Assembly: GCA_017993235.1 (NCBI GenBank)
Contig: JAGONC010000003.1
Location: 1 to 64,000, forward strand
Direction of reading: 5' to 3'
Source of the DNA: Lentimicrobiaceae bacterium
GTDB taxonomy: Bacteria; Bacteroidota; Bacteroidia; Bacteroidales; JAGONC01
Length of the DNA: 64,000 bases
A program made the position numbers and the translations under genes. The notes below the pieces were generated by a model. That model was not told where the DNA came from. It made no database searches and worked only from the letters and a program-made list of their open reading frames with translations. Shown one piece after another: positions 15,901-23,710 of the stretch (positions within the stretch are counted from its first letter, which is position 1; every line of letters begins with the position of its first letter).

Positions 15901-15955
15901 GGTAAGGTGGGGTCAGAGGTAAGGTAAGGTAAGGTAAGGTACGGAATGGTAAGGG
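15901..15955 (+). repeat. AAGGT short tandem repeat
   Basis: At least four uninterrupted AAGGT units (15921-15940) lie within a longer run of GGTAAGG-like words. The run is about 50 bp upstream of the small zinc-binding protein gene. Pure pentanucleotide runs can change length by slippage. Confidence 0.75.
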
Positions 15956-15988
15956 AATAATTTAGTAATAATATTAATCCTAAATCCC

Positions 15989-16165
15989 ATGAGTGCAAAA
16001 GTCATGAAAGTCGTTAATCCCCATACGGGATTAATGCAATGCAAAGTTTGTGGCTGTTATCATTCACCAGAACTCCGCGCGGGCGGTTATTTCAAACGTG
16101 GTTCTTGGCAGTGTCTTAATGGCTGCAAACTTGAAGACCTGAAATCTGATCAGGAAGAAGGGTAA
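15989..16165 (+). CDS. Small Cys-rich (zinc-ribbon-like) protein
   Basis: This 58-residue frame starts at ATG 15989 and ends at TAA 16163-16165. The product opens MSAKVMKVVNPHTGLMQC and has the metal-binding pattern CKVCGC, a His soon after, then WQCLNGC, with an acidic tail. Similar small proteins with VNPHTG, a CxxC pair and RGSWQC occur in phages and mobile elements of this phylum. It ends just before a terminator hairpin, as a genuine last gene of a transcript would. Confidence 0.7.
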   Translation: MSAKVMKVVNPHTGLMQCKVCGCYHSPELRAGGYFKRGSWQCLNGCKLEDLKSDQEEG

Positions 16166-16176
16166 TTTTGAGATCA

Positions 16177-16213
16177 GAAGGGTCCTAACTGGTTAAGGGG
16201 CCCTTCCTTTTTG
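16177..16213 (+). terminator. Intrinsic terminator after the plus-strand arm
   Basis: GAAGGGTCC pairs with GGGGCCCTTC across an 11-nt loop and is followed by CTTTTTG. It lies 12 bp after the stop of the small zinc-binding protein gene. Confidence 0.75.
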
Positions 16214-16231
16214 TTTTCATTTTTTGCGAGT

Positions 16232-16260
16232 AAAGCCGGGACCCGAAACCCGGCTTTTTT
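16232..16260. terminator. Second, strong bidirectional terminator
   Basis: AAAGCCGGG pairs perfectly with CCCGGCTTT across an 8-nt loop, followed by a T run. It separates the converging arms of the element. Confidence 0.85.
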
Positions 16261-16285
16261 ATTGATCGGGGAAATCGGGAAAAGT

Positions 16286-16300
16286 GTGTCACAATGACAC
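16286..16300. promoter_or_regulatory. Operator-like palindrome 4 (GTGTCACAATGACAC)
   Basis: The fourth copy of the dyad lies between the two converging arms, 26 bp after the double terminator and away from any promoter I can see. Confidence 0.55.
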
Positions 16301-16472
16301 GGATCGGGCCATTGCTATACTCGAAAGGGGGGCTTCGGGGTTCATTCTGGCAATGCAAAGCGATCCAAATATAACTATTTGCCGTGCCTTTGCCCAAAAG
16401 GTATCAATGTACCACTTTACAGCTGATCGCCTTTCTTGTGGCCCCGCATGAAGCCACTGGCCATTTCAGGGG

Positions 16473-16826
16473 TCATTGATCATCCCCTCCCATTAAATCC
16501 TGGATATTTTTCCTTTTCTGTCTGGCAATTTCTCTGACCCGATCCAAAAGTTCATCCGGCACCTCCGATTTAGGTTTTTGGGTGGGCCAGCCTTTTTCAT
16601 CTGTCCGTCGCTTTGCATTGTATGTGTCATCCATTGCCTCGGAAGCGGACTTCTCCGCGTCTTTCGCCGCGATCCAGTCGCGGATAGCCTCCGGGAATGA
16701 GAATTTTTGCGGGTTCTGTGACTTTTCCAGTTCATCCATTTCCCTGTGAAGGTCATCCAGTCGTTCCATTATAATCCTTACCCATTCCGGGGCTTCGCTT
16801 TCGTTATTAAATTCGTTGTCTGTCAT
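16473..16826 (-). CDS. Element-encoded charged helical protein, unknown
   Basis: The product has 117 residues, strongly charged and helical, with a segment WVRIIMERLDDLHREMDELEK that could form a coiled coil and a basic end (RVREIARQKRKNIQDLMG). No family is recognised. It is the last gene of the minus-strand arm, 29 bp after the tail-hub-like gene. A chaperone or assembly partner of that protein is one possibility, but nothing in the sequence proves it. Confidence 0.6.
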   Translation of the reverse strand: MTDNEFNNESEAPEWVRIIMERLDDLHREMDELEKSQNPQKFSFPEAIRDWIAAKDAEKSASEAMDDTYNAKRRTDEKGWPTQKPKSEVPDELLDRVREIARQKRKNIQDLMGGDDQ

Positions 16827-16855
16827 TGGTAATATTGGTTTTTGATTAATAGAAA

Positions 16856-19003
16856 TTATCCCATGTAATATTTTTCATTCTTAGAATTCCGGGACAATGT
16901 AATAAGCCGCCCCTCGTGGTCATTTAAAGCACTGACAAGCCTTCCCGGAAGGTTCAGGGGTGCGTAGTTGCCCAGCGTCACTTTCCAGATGGCATTTTTC
17001 GAATAAAACTCGTGTGTGATGTCCACCACTCGTAACTGTCTGGCAAACAGCCCTGCGATGTTAATGGTGATCAGATCCCCGGCCTTAAACAGATTCACCA
17101 GTGGGTCAAGGTCGTAATGCACCACCGGCGATTCACCAAGCAGGGTGTATTGCTGATCGGTGGCCTGTTTGACCCAGACAGGATCAATATCTACTTCAGC
17201 GATCTCATTCAGGGTTGAGTAATCCAGGTATTGATCCTGACCCCACTCCAGCAAGTCTTCTTCTGCTGTCGTGACATAGGATTCAGGCATATTGATCTCG
17301 GTGATCACATAGGTATCGCCAACATTAAACTGATATGATGTTCCGGTTAGGGAAGGTATATCCTGTCCGCTTTCTTCAGTGAACGGTATCAGCTCTATTT
17401 CGTTTGTGCCCGGAGTAAATGATTTTATTGCGAAGCCGTACCCTGACAGGTTACCGGAGTTGAATGTCAGACGCGCGTCCACTCTTGCGATCCGGTAAAT
17501 GGTATTGCCCCCCCCATCCTTTGCGTTCAGGTCGAAATCCAGGTTGCTGACAAACTTATACTCCGTGGTTTTGCTGACAACTGTCAGGCTGCTTTTGGGG
17601 TAAATGTCTTCATTGATCGCCACGGATTCAATGCGACCATTTCGTGCGACGGCTTCCTCATCGTAAATAAATCCATCTGTCCGCGATGCGGTACTGATGG
17701 ATATATAGACATGATCAACATACAGATTCGCACCACTACCCCACGTACCCGTCATAATAATCCCCACCTGCTCAATCAGATAGCTAACGCACCCAAAATC
17801 TTTCATCGGGATCACTATTTCCTGCCATTTACCAATGTTTTCCGTGGAAAAACCGTACATTCCACTACTCAGCTCGACATTTCTCATGGTTCCATCTGTA
17901 ACCAGGACAATCATCAGGCGTGCCTTGGCGAAATCATAGGAACCAGACCCCTGCAGATCCAGATATACCCATAAATGCAGCGTACCATCGCTGGCATCAT
18001 ACGGATCATCCCCGTTGACTATTTTGATGATCTGGCCCGTAATAGTCGAACCGGATATGTACGGATAAATCTTCATAGCAGTGGTGCCATGATAAACAAA
18101 GTCGGTGGAAGCGAAATCCACAAGCACACCCAGAATGTCGTTGCCCTCTGAAGCTGTCCAGTTGCCACTTACGGTGCCATCATCGAAAATAACCTCCTGT
18201 TCATCTGGTACTGTACCCGTTTCAACCCGGAGCCTTTTCACCCCCCCCTGATAATCATAAGGAATGTTCCGGGTGCTACCCAGCACATGGAGAGCCGTGG
18301 CAAATGGCCGGTCTGAGCTCCCTGCCATCTTAAACGATCCCAGCCCGTCACCAACGGTATAAACATGGTCGTGTATCCTGCACTCATTGGTAAGGTCAAG
18401 TGTAATGGTGCTGCCTGAAAGTGATGTCCGGTATGGCAGCTTGAACGCCTCTGAAACCTTTCGCAGGGCTGTCAAACAGTTGTCATTGTCGAAGGTCAGC
18501 AGCAGGTCGTTTGTGGTGTCATCCACCTTTCCCACCGCCCAGGTTTCACTGATGGGATCAGCAACGGGCTCGGTGCGGTTCATATTCGTACAGATCAAAG
18601 TCAGGAAGTCCGTGGCTGTACCTACCAGCGAAAAGGATAGGTTCCAGCCATCGCCCTTTGAGTCCTGGTTAAAGAACAACTTGGTTTCCAGCAAGTGTAT
18701 GTTACCGGAGAATACCATTTCGTAAATGAAATGCTTACTCGAAATGCGTTCTATTGAAGGGGGTGCCAGCAGGATATAACCACCGGCACCGTCTGTCGTA
18801 TCATAGAAGATCCTGGCACCCAGAACGACCGGGATCATGCGATTGGAATGTACGGTCAGCTTCACCTCACTGGCTCCCTGGTATTCGTCGGAGTATTCAC
18901 CGGAGGCGATGAAGCACTTGGTGTAATCCTGGCCCTCTGACTTGCCTCCCAGGGCAATGACAGTGCCGTCTGGATTTATGATATTTACAAAAGTTGCACT
19001 CAT
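16856..19003 (-). CDS. Phage tail-hub/receptor-binding-like protein with embedded carbohydrate-binding-like domain
   Basis: The product has 715 residues and no signal peptide. Residues 1-260 and about 445-715 look like the two halves of a phage tail hub: the segment FDNDNCLTALRKVSEAFKLPY and the ending KNAIWKVTLGNYAPLNLPGRL are typical of tail-associated proteins in phages of this phylum. Between them, about residues 271-436, lies a beta-sandwich-like module (WTASEGND, TLHLWVYLDLQGSG, GKWQEIVIPMKDFG, YVDHVYIS) that resembles carbohydrate-binding domains. It is the only tail-type gene in the element and lies 18 bp after the terminase-like gene. I infer that it modifies the tail of a helper phage, but a remnant of a decayed prophage is the alternative. 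Confidence 0.65.
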   Translation of the reverse strand: MSATFVNIINPDGTVIALGGKSEGQDYTKCFIASGEYSDEYQGASEVKLTVHSNRMIPVVLGARIFYDTTDGAGGYILLAPPSIERISSKHFIYEMVFSGNIHLLETKLFFNQDSKGDGWNLSFSLVGTATDFLTLICTNMNRTEPVADPISETWAVGKVDDTTNDLLLTFDNDNCLTALRKVSEAFKLPYRTSLSGSTITLDLTNECRIHDHVYTVGDGLGSFKMAGSSDRPFATALHVLGSTRNIPYDYQGGVKRLRVETGTVPDEQEVIFDDGTVSGNWTASEGNDILGVLVDFASTDFVYHGTTAMKIYPYISGSTITGQIIKIVNGDDPYDASDGTLHLWVYLDLQGSGSYDFAKARLMIVLVTDGTMRNVELSSGMYGFSTENIGKWQEIVIPMKDFGCVSYLIEQVGIIMTGTWGSGANLYVDHVYISISTASRTDGFIYDEEAVARNGRIESVAINEDIYPKSSLTVVSKTTEYKFVSNLDFDLNAKDGGGNTIYRIARVDARLTFNSGNLSGYGFAIKSFTPGTNEIELIPFTEESGQDIPSLTGTSYQFNVGDTYVITEINMPESYVTTAEEDLLEWGQDQYLDYSTLNEIAEVDIDPVWVKQATDQQYTLLGESPVVHYDLDPLVNLFKAGDLITINIAGLFARQLRVVDITHEFYSKNAIWKVTLGNYAPLNLPGRLVSALNDHEGRLITLSRNSKNEKYYMG

Positions 19004-19021
19004 AATGATTGGTTTATAGGT

Positions 19022-19450
19022 TTAGTCATCGTCTTCTCCCGGATCGTTCGGGAATGATCCACCGTTCCCCCGTCCGGGTGCCAGATCATCCCTCAATCTT
19101 TCGGGCCAGCGGTTATGCTTCAAAACAAACAACTGCTCGTAGGTCAGTGATTCCATGAAGTCACTCAATTCCAGATTGGTATTGCTGATCTCCGCGTCAA
19201 CCTGTTCCATTTTCGGCAATACGAACGGCAGAAGCTTTGCGATTGTGTCAAGGTATTCCTTCGCGTCCTTTTGCCTGACCTCATCCAGCGCGGCTTCAAT
19301 GTGCGGGACCTGTTTGTCCATGATCGCAACCAGGATTTCCCTGGCATTCTTTGTAATCTTTTCCGGGTTCCCGGCTCCGCGTCCTGGACCGCCCCCCGTG
19401 CCAATGGTGAAACGTCCGTTGCGATCTCGTTTAATGGCTGTATTTTCCAT
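19022..19450 (-). CDS. Putative small-terminase-like (DUF5681-type) protein
   Basis: The product has 142 residues. ATG 19450 gives MENTAIKRDRNGRFTIG. The N terminus has a glycine- and arginine-rich segment (GTGGGPGRGAGNPEK) followed by a helical core (ITKNAREILVAIMDKQVPHIEAALDEVR) and an acidic tail. This texture matches the DUF5681-type proteins that often stand in the position of small terminase subunits, which bind the packaging site. It follows the helicase and small HTH genes, as terS does in phage-inducible islands. The homology is a pattern judgement, not a search result. Confidence 0.45.
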   Translation of the reverse strand: MENTAIKRDRNGRFTIGTGGGPGRGAGNPEKITKNAREILVAIMDKQVPHIEAALDEVRQKDAKEYLDTIAKLLPFVLPKMEQVDAEISNTNLELSDFMESLTYEQLFVLKHNRWPERLRDDLAPGRGNGGSFPNDPGEDDD

Positions 19451-19511
19451 AATTTGTCCTTTCTGTTTAAACATTATTTTTGTCCTATTTAGACCGATTC
19501 TAAATAGGTGA

Positions 19512-19754
19512 TTAATTTTCGCTTAATAACCTGGATACCTGCTCCTGGGTTATCCCCAGGATTTCACTGATCTGGTCCACTGGCATTCCACGGGCCTTCA
19601 GCTCGTGCGCTTTTTCGATCAGTGACATTTCTTTGAACCGGGCTGCCTGCCTTTCCCAATACCGATCCTGGCTGGCCCGCACCAGGTCTGGATTTTTTTT
19701 GCGCCACGACCGGAGGTACGCGCGCCTGATACTTTTTGCTTCTTCTGAAATCAT
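19512..19754 (-). CDS. Small HTH DNA-binding protein
   Basis: The product has 80 residues. The N-terminal half is a basic segment (RRAYLRSWRKKNPDLVRASQDRYWERQA) common in small phage and mobile-element proteins. The C-terminal half is a helix-turn-helix of the resolvase/sigma type (ELKARGMPVDQISEILGITQEQVSRLL). It could regulate the downstream packaging-type genes or bind the GTGTCA palindromes; neither is shown. Confidence 0.65.
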   Translation of the reverse strand: MISEEAKSIRRAYLRSWRKKNPDLVRASQDRYWERQAARFKEMSLIEKAHELKARGMPVDQISEILGITQEQVSRLLSEN

Positions 19755-19834
19755 ATCTATGTTTTTGGGTTAATAAATTATAGCATCCATATTGTTGTTT
19801 AGAATCATTAAAAAAAATATTATTTTCCCCAGGC

Positions 19835-19901
19835 CTTCACCTTTTTCACCTTTTTCACCCATTTTTCGATAAAAGCGATGAAAAAGGTGAAAAAAGTGAA
19901 G
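19835..19901. other. Candidate replication origin: inverted GGTGAA iterons
   Basis: Left arm CTTCACCTTTTTCACC-TTTTTCA and right arm TGAAAAAGG-TGAAAAAAGTGAAG form a long inverted repeat around an AT-rich centre. Read in repeat units, it has three GGTGAA units on one strand and two GGTGAA/AGTGAA units on the other. P4 replicates from GGTGAACAG-type iterons recognised by its helicase-primase; a helicase gene of that family ends 22 bp away here. A role in ori function is inferred. Confidence 0.55.
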
Positions 19902-19922
19902 CTTCAAACAAAACATTTTTTT

Positions 19923-21401
19923 TTAGAACGGTAATTGATCATCTGAATTTGCGTTGTCAATGTTGCTGTAACCGTTGACCGGCAGTGGTTCCGTGTGATT
20001 TTCCTGCTCTTTTTCAATGTAAACCTTATTCCCATACTTGTCCTTATCAATAACATACCGAAGATATTTTAACCGCTGCTGAAAATTTGCCTTGCTCAAT
20101 GCCCTGAACCCATCTTCCAGACAATAACCTTTATACTCTGCATAAAGATCCTTCAGTAACATTGTCCTTTGGTTCTTTGTGCTTCTCACATAATCATTAT
20201 CATATAAAAACATCCCCACGCTGTCGCTGGTCCGCTGGTATTCATCGACCTGCTGCCGGATAACATCGCTGTGAGTGAATCCACGTTGCTTCAGCACCCG
20301 CCCCAATCCTGCCAGCACCCAGTTAAACACACCGGCCAGCTCTGAAGCGATGATCTTCTGTGCAAGCTCCGGGTCCTGCTCTTCCTCCGGTATGGTCACA
20401 TTGAACGGGATGATCAGAAACCTCCGGAAGTATGCCTGGGTATGCTCAACATCTCTGGGAAGCGAATTACAGTTGAATATCAGCTTTGCGTAATTTGTCA
20501 GCATGAACGGATCTTTATAAGGAAGGCGTGCCTCCACCGGCTCTCCGCTTACCAGTTGTTTGAAGATCGAAGCTTCTAGGCTGCCATTGATCTCCGAAGC
20601 GTAATTCAGCAGCTTATCAGCAAGCATCGCCCGGTAATATCCCGATTCATTCGTTAAGCTTTGAAGCGAATAGCTCGAAACGTTGCCAGATCCCAGCAGC
20701 GCACTGATCACATCGAAAAATACGCTTTTACCGTTGGCACCGGTGCCGTAAAGGATCAAAGCCTTTTCCAGCTTCAGCGTGCCTGTTTGAATGAACACAT
20801 AACCGAGAAATTCACTCAATATGCCCTGCAATGTCGCATCCGGAAGCACCCGATCCAGATACCTCTTAAATATCGGAGCCTCCGCTTGGTCATTGTATGC
20901 AAAGGGAAGCTGGTAGGTTAAAAAATCTTCCGCCGCAAACTGCCTAAGGTACCCACCCATTCCATTAATCTCGTAGGTGCCGTTCTGAAGATTGATCATT
21001 ACAGCGTTATCCGGTTGCGTGGCGCTGGGAAGATGTGCTAATGTCCGAAACTCTTTTAGCAACATATCCCGGAAAGGATAATGTCTGGCTGTAAACGAAT
21101 TGATACCCATCTTCTCTGAAGCCTTACCCAAAAATATTTCCATCTCCTCGTCAAAGACTTTTGACCAGAACGTACCGTTATACAGATAAATGCAGGCGTT
21201 ACGCTGGCACATCCCCCAGTTATTGTCCGCAGCCAGGCGAAGGATCTCCTCCACGGTCAAAATTAAAAGGTGCCGTGTTTTGATCTTCTCGTCTTCTTCA
21301 CCGATCAGCTCCCTGAAGTCGATAGGGCGTACCTTATCCAGCAGCTTTGCCAGGATGTCGATATGTCGTAGCGGCTTATGAATGATTACCTCTGTTTCCA
21401 T
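19923..21401 (-). CDS. SF3 helicase, phage/plasmid P4-D5 family
   Basis: The product has 492 residues. The C-terminal two thirds carry the superfamily 3 helicase motifs: Walker A YGTGANGKS (residues 218-226), Walker B KLLNYASEI (263-271) and motif C AKLIFNCNSLP (305-315). The preceding D5_N-like segment is present (YLDRVLPDATLQGILSEFLGYVF). The N terminus is too short for a primase (AEP or Toprim) domain, so it must rely on a host primase or act only as origin helicase. It ends in SDDQLPF, like the acidic tips of single-strand-binding proteins. The start overlaps the upstream coiled-coil gene. It is the replication protein of the element. Confidence 0.88.
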   Translation of the reverse strand: METEVIIHKPLRHIDILAKLLDKVRPIDFRELIGEEDEKIKTRHLLILTVEEILRLAADNNWGMCQRNACIYLYNGTFWSKVFDEEMEIFLGKASEKMGINSFTARHYPFRDMLLKEFRTLAHLPSATQPDNAVMINLQNGTYEINGMGGYLRQFAAEDFLTYQLPFAYNDQAEAPIFKRYLDRVLPDATLQGILSEFLGYVFIQTGTLKLEKALILYGTGANGKSVFFDVISALLGSGNVSSYSLQSLTNESGYYRAMLADKLLNYASEINGSLEASIFKQLVSGEPVEARLPYKDPFMLTNYAKLIFNCNSLPRDVEHTQAYFRRFLIIPFNVTIPEEEQDPELAQKIIASELAGVFNWVLAGLGRVLKQRGFTHSDVIRQQVDEYQRTSDSVGMFLYDNDYVRSTKNQRTMLLKDLYAEYKGYCLEDGFRALSKANFQQRLKYLRYVIDKDKYGNKVYIEKEQENHTEPLPVNGYSNIDNANSDDQLPF

Positions 21402-21714
21402 ATTTCAAAGCGATTTCTAAATGATTCTCCAATTCCTTAACCCGATCCTGAAGCTGGCCGCTGTGGTATGCCAGCTCTGCATTATCCATTTCCAGCTGCG
21501 AAATGTATCCTTCCATCCGGTCGATCTCTCTCCGGATGTGTCCTGGAAGCTGCCATGAATGCAGGCGATCCGTGGGAATGAACAGGTGTGAGTCCATGTC
21601 AATAAAGTATTGAATGATGCTCGCACATCGTTTCATTTCCAGTGCCTCCAGTGAAATATTGCCTCTGGCCGGAGCCGTGGCGCTTATGGCCGTTCGTTCA
21701 GACTGCGGAGCCAT
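21376..21714 (-). CDS. Small coiled-coil protein
   Basis: The product has 112 residues if read from ATG 21714, with a coiled-coil segment near the end (REIDRMEGYISQLEMDNAELAYHSGQLQDRVKELENHLEI). An in-frame ATG at 21765 would lengthen it by 17 residues but overlap the HTH gene more. It overlaps both neighbours (31 and 26 bp), which indicates translational coupling. The function is unknown. Confidence 0.6.
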   Translation of the reverse strand: MAPQSERTAISATAPARGNISLEALEMKRCASIIQYFIDMDSHLFIPTDRLHSWQLPGHIRREIDRMEGYISQLEMDNAELAYHSGQLQDRVKELENHLEIALKYGNRGNHS

Positions 21715-21944
21715 TCCAAAACCTCGTTTTTGCGATACAGATACAGCCGACCGGAATTGAAGCATGGTAATCCCTTCTTCTTTAAACCCCAGACTGTCAC
21801 CTTGCTCACTCCCAGGAACTCCGCTAACTCCTTATCGTTTCGCAGGATGCCGTCCACTGGATCCGGCGGGATCTGGATTTTCCCGACAGCATCCTCAATG
21901 ATTTGAGTCAGTTCTTCTGGTGTGGTCATAATAATTTTGTTCAT
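21684..21944 (-). CDS. Excisionase/AlpA-like HTH protein
   Basis: The product has 86 residues with a winged-HTH of the MerR/excisionase class (NDKELAEFLGVSKVTVWGLKKKGLPCFNSGRLYLYRKNEVLEWLRSL). Such proteins bend DNA at att sites or activate satellite genes (AlpA in Gram-negative islands). ATG at 21944 or 21929 could both be used. It is the second gene from the integrase, though the integrase has its own upstream region between them. Confidence 0.8.
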   Translation of the reverse strand: MNKIIMTTPEELTQIIEDAVGKIQIPPDPVDGILRNDKELAEFLGVSKVTVWGLKKKGLPCFNSGRLYLYRKNEVLEWLRSLNERP

Positions 21945-22081
21945 GCCTGTAAAAATTTAGGATTAATAGATAATTGAAGCATCCGGAGCAAATGCCCGGA
22001 GCTGATATTTCGCAAATGATGTTGGTGGAGGATCAGCGGGATCGCTGTTGATACTTCAGAGGATAAAATTTTACCGAAGTA

Positions 22082-22112
22082 TTGTAATCTATTGAATTTT
22101 ATACTACTTTTG
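22082..22112 (+). promoter_or_regulatory. Promoter of the candidate sRNA
   Basis: TTG at 22082-22084 and TACTTTTG at 22105-22112 are 20 nt apart, matching the phylum consensus. It reads toward the terminator at 22168-22206, on the strand opposite to all nearby genes. Confidence 0.7.
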
Positions 22113-22118
22113 TTCATG

Positions 22119-22208
22119 ACAAAAGACGGTTCCTATTGGAATTGTTTTTTGACTCTGGAAGAAGGAAACAGCCGCCAGCCCTTTGCCAAAAGATAGGCGG
22201 CTTTTTCA
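22119..22208 (+). ncRNA. Candidate ~90-nt small RNA of the element
   Basis: The promoter predicts a start near 22119 and the hairpin GCCGCC (22171-22176) / GGCGGC (22196-22201) plus T run predicts an end near 22207. The interval contains no credible gene. It could be an antisense-type or trans-acting RNA, comparable in position to the small regulatory RNAs of P4-like satellites, but no target was identified. A very short peptide is the alternative. Confidence 0.45.
22168..22206 (+). terminator. Intrinsic terminator of the candidate sRNA
   Basis: A 7-bp stem AGCCGCC / GGCGGCT with a T run on the plus strand. The integrase, on the minus strand, ends only at 22324, so the hairpin could also serve as its terminator from the other side, although there are fewer T residues in that direction. 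Confidence 0.7.
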
Positions 22209-22323
22209 TTTTATCTATGCTTCGTCAATCTGTAATAAGAACGCGCTACAAATTTACGGATAAATATGCCCAAATACGGTAAAAGTTTTCGACAGTCACT
22301 AATTAGTTATACCTTTAATCACT

Positions 22324-23568
22324 TCAGTTGAATTTTTGCATTTCCTTTTCCTTATGCTCCTGGAATATAGCGTAATACTCCTCCATGATCTTATGTGTCC
22401 GGTGACCGGTAATGTCCATAATGACTTCAGTACGGATGCCCAGTGCTATTGCAATGGCAACGAAGCTCCTTCGTGCTGCATGACATGATAATAGATCGTG
22501 CCTGGCCTTAATGGTTTCGATCCTTTGTGATCCCCGATAGCTGATCAGTGTTACCGGATCATTCATACCGGCGATCTTCCCGATCGTCTTCAATGCCTGG
22601 TTAAACTTTTGATTCGTTATGACCGGAAGGACTTCTGGCTTTGGATAATCTTTATACCGGTCGAGAATCGCCCTGGAATAGTTATTCAATGGAATCTTCA
22701 GATCCTGTCTTGTTTTGATTGTCGTAATCTCGATACAATCATCTTTGATGTCGGTTTTTTTCAGATTCTGAAGGTCACTGAATCGTAATCCGGTAAAGCA
22801 CATAAGACAAAATCCATCCCGCACCTTATCCAAATGTTCGGGAAGATCAGCATTGTAAATGTTCAAAACCTCCTCCATTGACAGGATGACCTTATTGGTT
22901 GTCGGCTTTTTTGCCTGCTCCTCCCGGATTCCAGGTGCCTTAAATGTGCGGTAATCCCTCCTGGCCTTATGGATGTATCCCTGTTCATCTGCCCATGCCA
23001 GAAACCAGTGAAGGATACCGGTGTATTTGATCACCGTGGCATTGATCATCTGTCGGTCGAATAACAGATAATCGACAAACCGAGAATAGAAATTCTTATC
23101 CAGCGAATCGAATGTAATGCTGTATCTTTTTTTATTTTCGAACTCCTGAAGGTGCTTGTAAAGGCTCTTATGTTTTTTTCTCGTGGCCTCGCTGTTAAGC
23201 TTCAGATGCGATTTAATGAAGTAATCGTAAATCTCAAAAAATCCCTTTGGTCGCTTGCTGTAAATGGAAATACGTTGCTTCATGTACTCTTTGGAAGGCC
23301 ATATATTCTCACTGCGAGCATCCCAGTAAATCTTCCTCACTTCCTGCTCCAGATCATCCAGGAACTTATTGATGATAAGGTATCCTATCGCCCCGGCCCT
23401 GACCCGTTGCTTTTCCGTATTCCAATACTTCGCATCGCACCGGTGACCCGTGGGCCGCTTCAGACGCATACCCTCCCAGGTGAACGTAAAGCATATCGGA
23501 ACATCTTTGATGATCAGCTTACCATTTTCATCCCTCCGCTTTTCAATATTGAATCTGACCCGTGCCAT
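22324..23568 (-). CDS. int: Tyrosine recombinase (integrase)
   Basis: The 414-residue product has an N-terminal arm-binding region (MARVRFNIEKRRDENGK), a SAM-like core-binding domain (residues about 110-210) and the catalytic domain with Arg262 (TGLRFSDLQNL), Lys285 (TIKT), His363-Arg366 (CHAARRSF), His389 (TGHRTH) and Tyr398/399 (EEYYAIF). It belongs to the Bacteroidetes mobile-element group and catalyses insertion at tRNA-Ala. ATG 23568 was chosen over 23598 because a TATATTTG -7 box (23595-23588, minus strand) lies between them. It is at the right end of the element and reads away from attR. Confidence 0.95.
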   Translation of the reverse strand: MARVRFNIEKRRDENGKLIIKDVPICFTFTWEGMRLKRPTGHRCDAKYWNTEKQRVRAGAIGYLIINKFLDDLEQEVRKIYWDARSENIWPSKEYMKQRISIYSKRPKGFFEIYDYFIKSHLKLNSEATRKKHKSLYKHLQEFENKKRYSITFDSLDKNFYSRFVDYLLFDRQMINATVIKYTGILHWFLAWADEQGYIHKARRDYRTFKAPGIREEQAKKPTTNKVILSMEEVLNIYNADLPEHLDKVRDGFCLMCFTGLRFSDLQNLKKTDIKDDCIEITTIKTRQDLKIPLNNYSRAILDRYKDYPKPEVLPVITNQKFNQALKTIGKIAGMNDPVTLISYRGSQRIETIKARHDLLSCHAARRSFVAIAIALGIRTEVIMDITGHRTHKIMEEYYAIFQEHKEKEMQKFN

Positions 23569-23710
23569 TTGTGTAAACTTGATAAGACAAATATACACTC
23601 AATAATTATTAATCTATTTTAATCCTGCAAAATTTTATTAACAATAAAAAGCCCTATATTTGGGCATTTCAGAATGTATATAAATTCTGCGAATCTGTAA
23701 AATATCCTAT

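Larger units (their letters stand above)
21945..22323. other. Intergenic region with a possible sRNA
   Basis: The 379-bp gap between the HTH gene and integrase holds a consensus promoter and an intrinsic terminator on the plus strand, treated separately. No longer gene is visible. A 26-codon frame (22116-22196) beginning MTKDGSYWN lies in the same transcript, but the predicted start of transcription is at or after its ATG. Confidence 0.6.

Noticed and set aside
22116-22196. A 26-codon frame in the candidate sRNA
   Set aside because: The predicted transcript start falls at or after its ATG and the codons do not resemble a known peptide, so I treat the transcript as RNA first.
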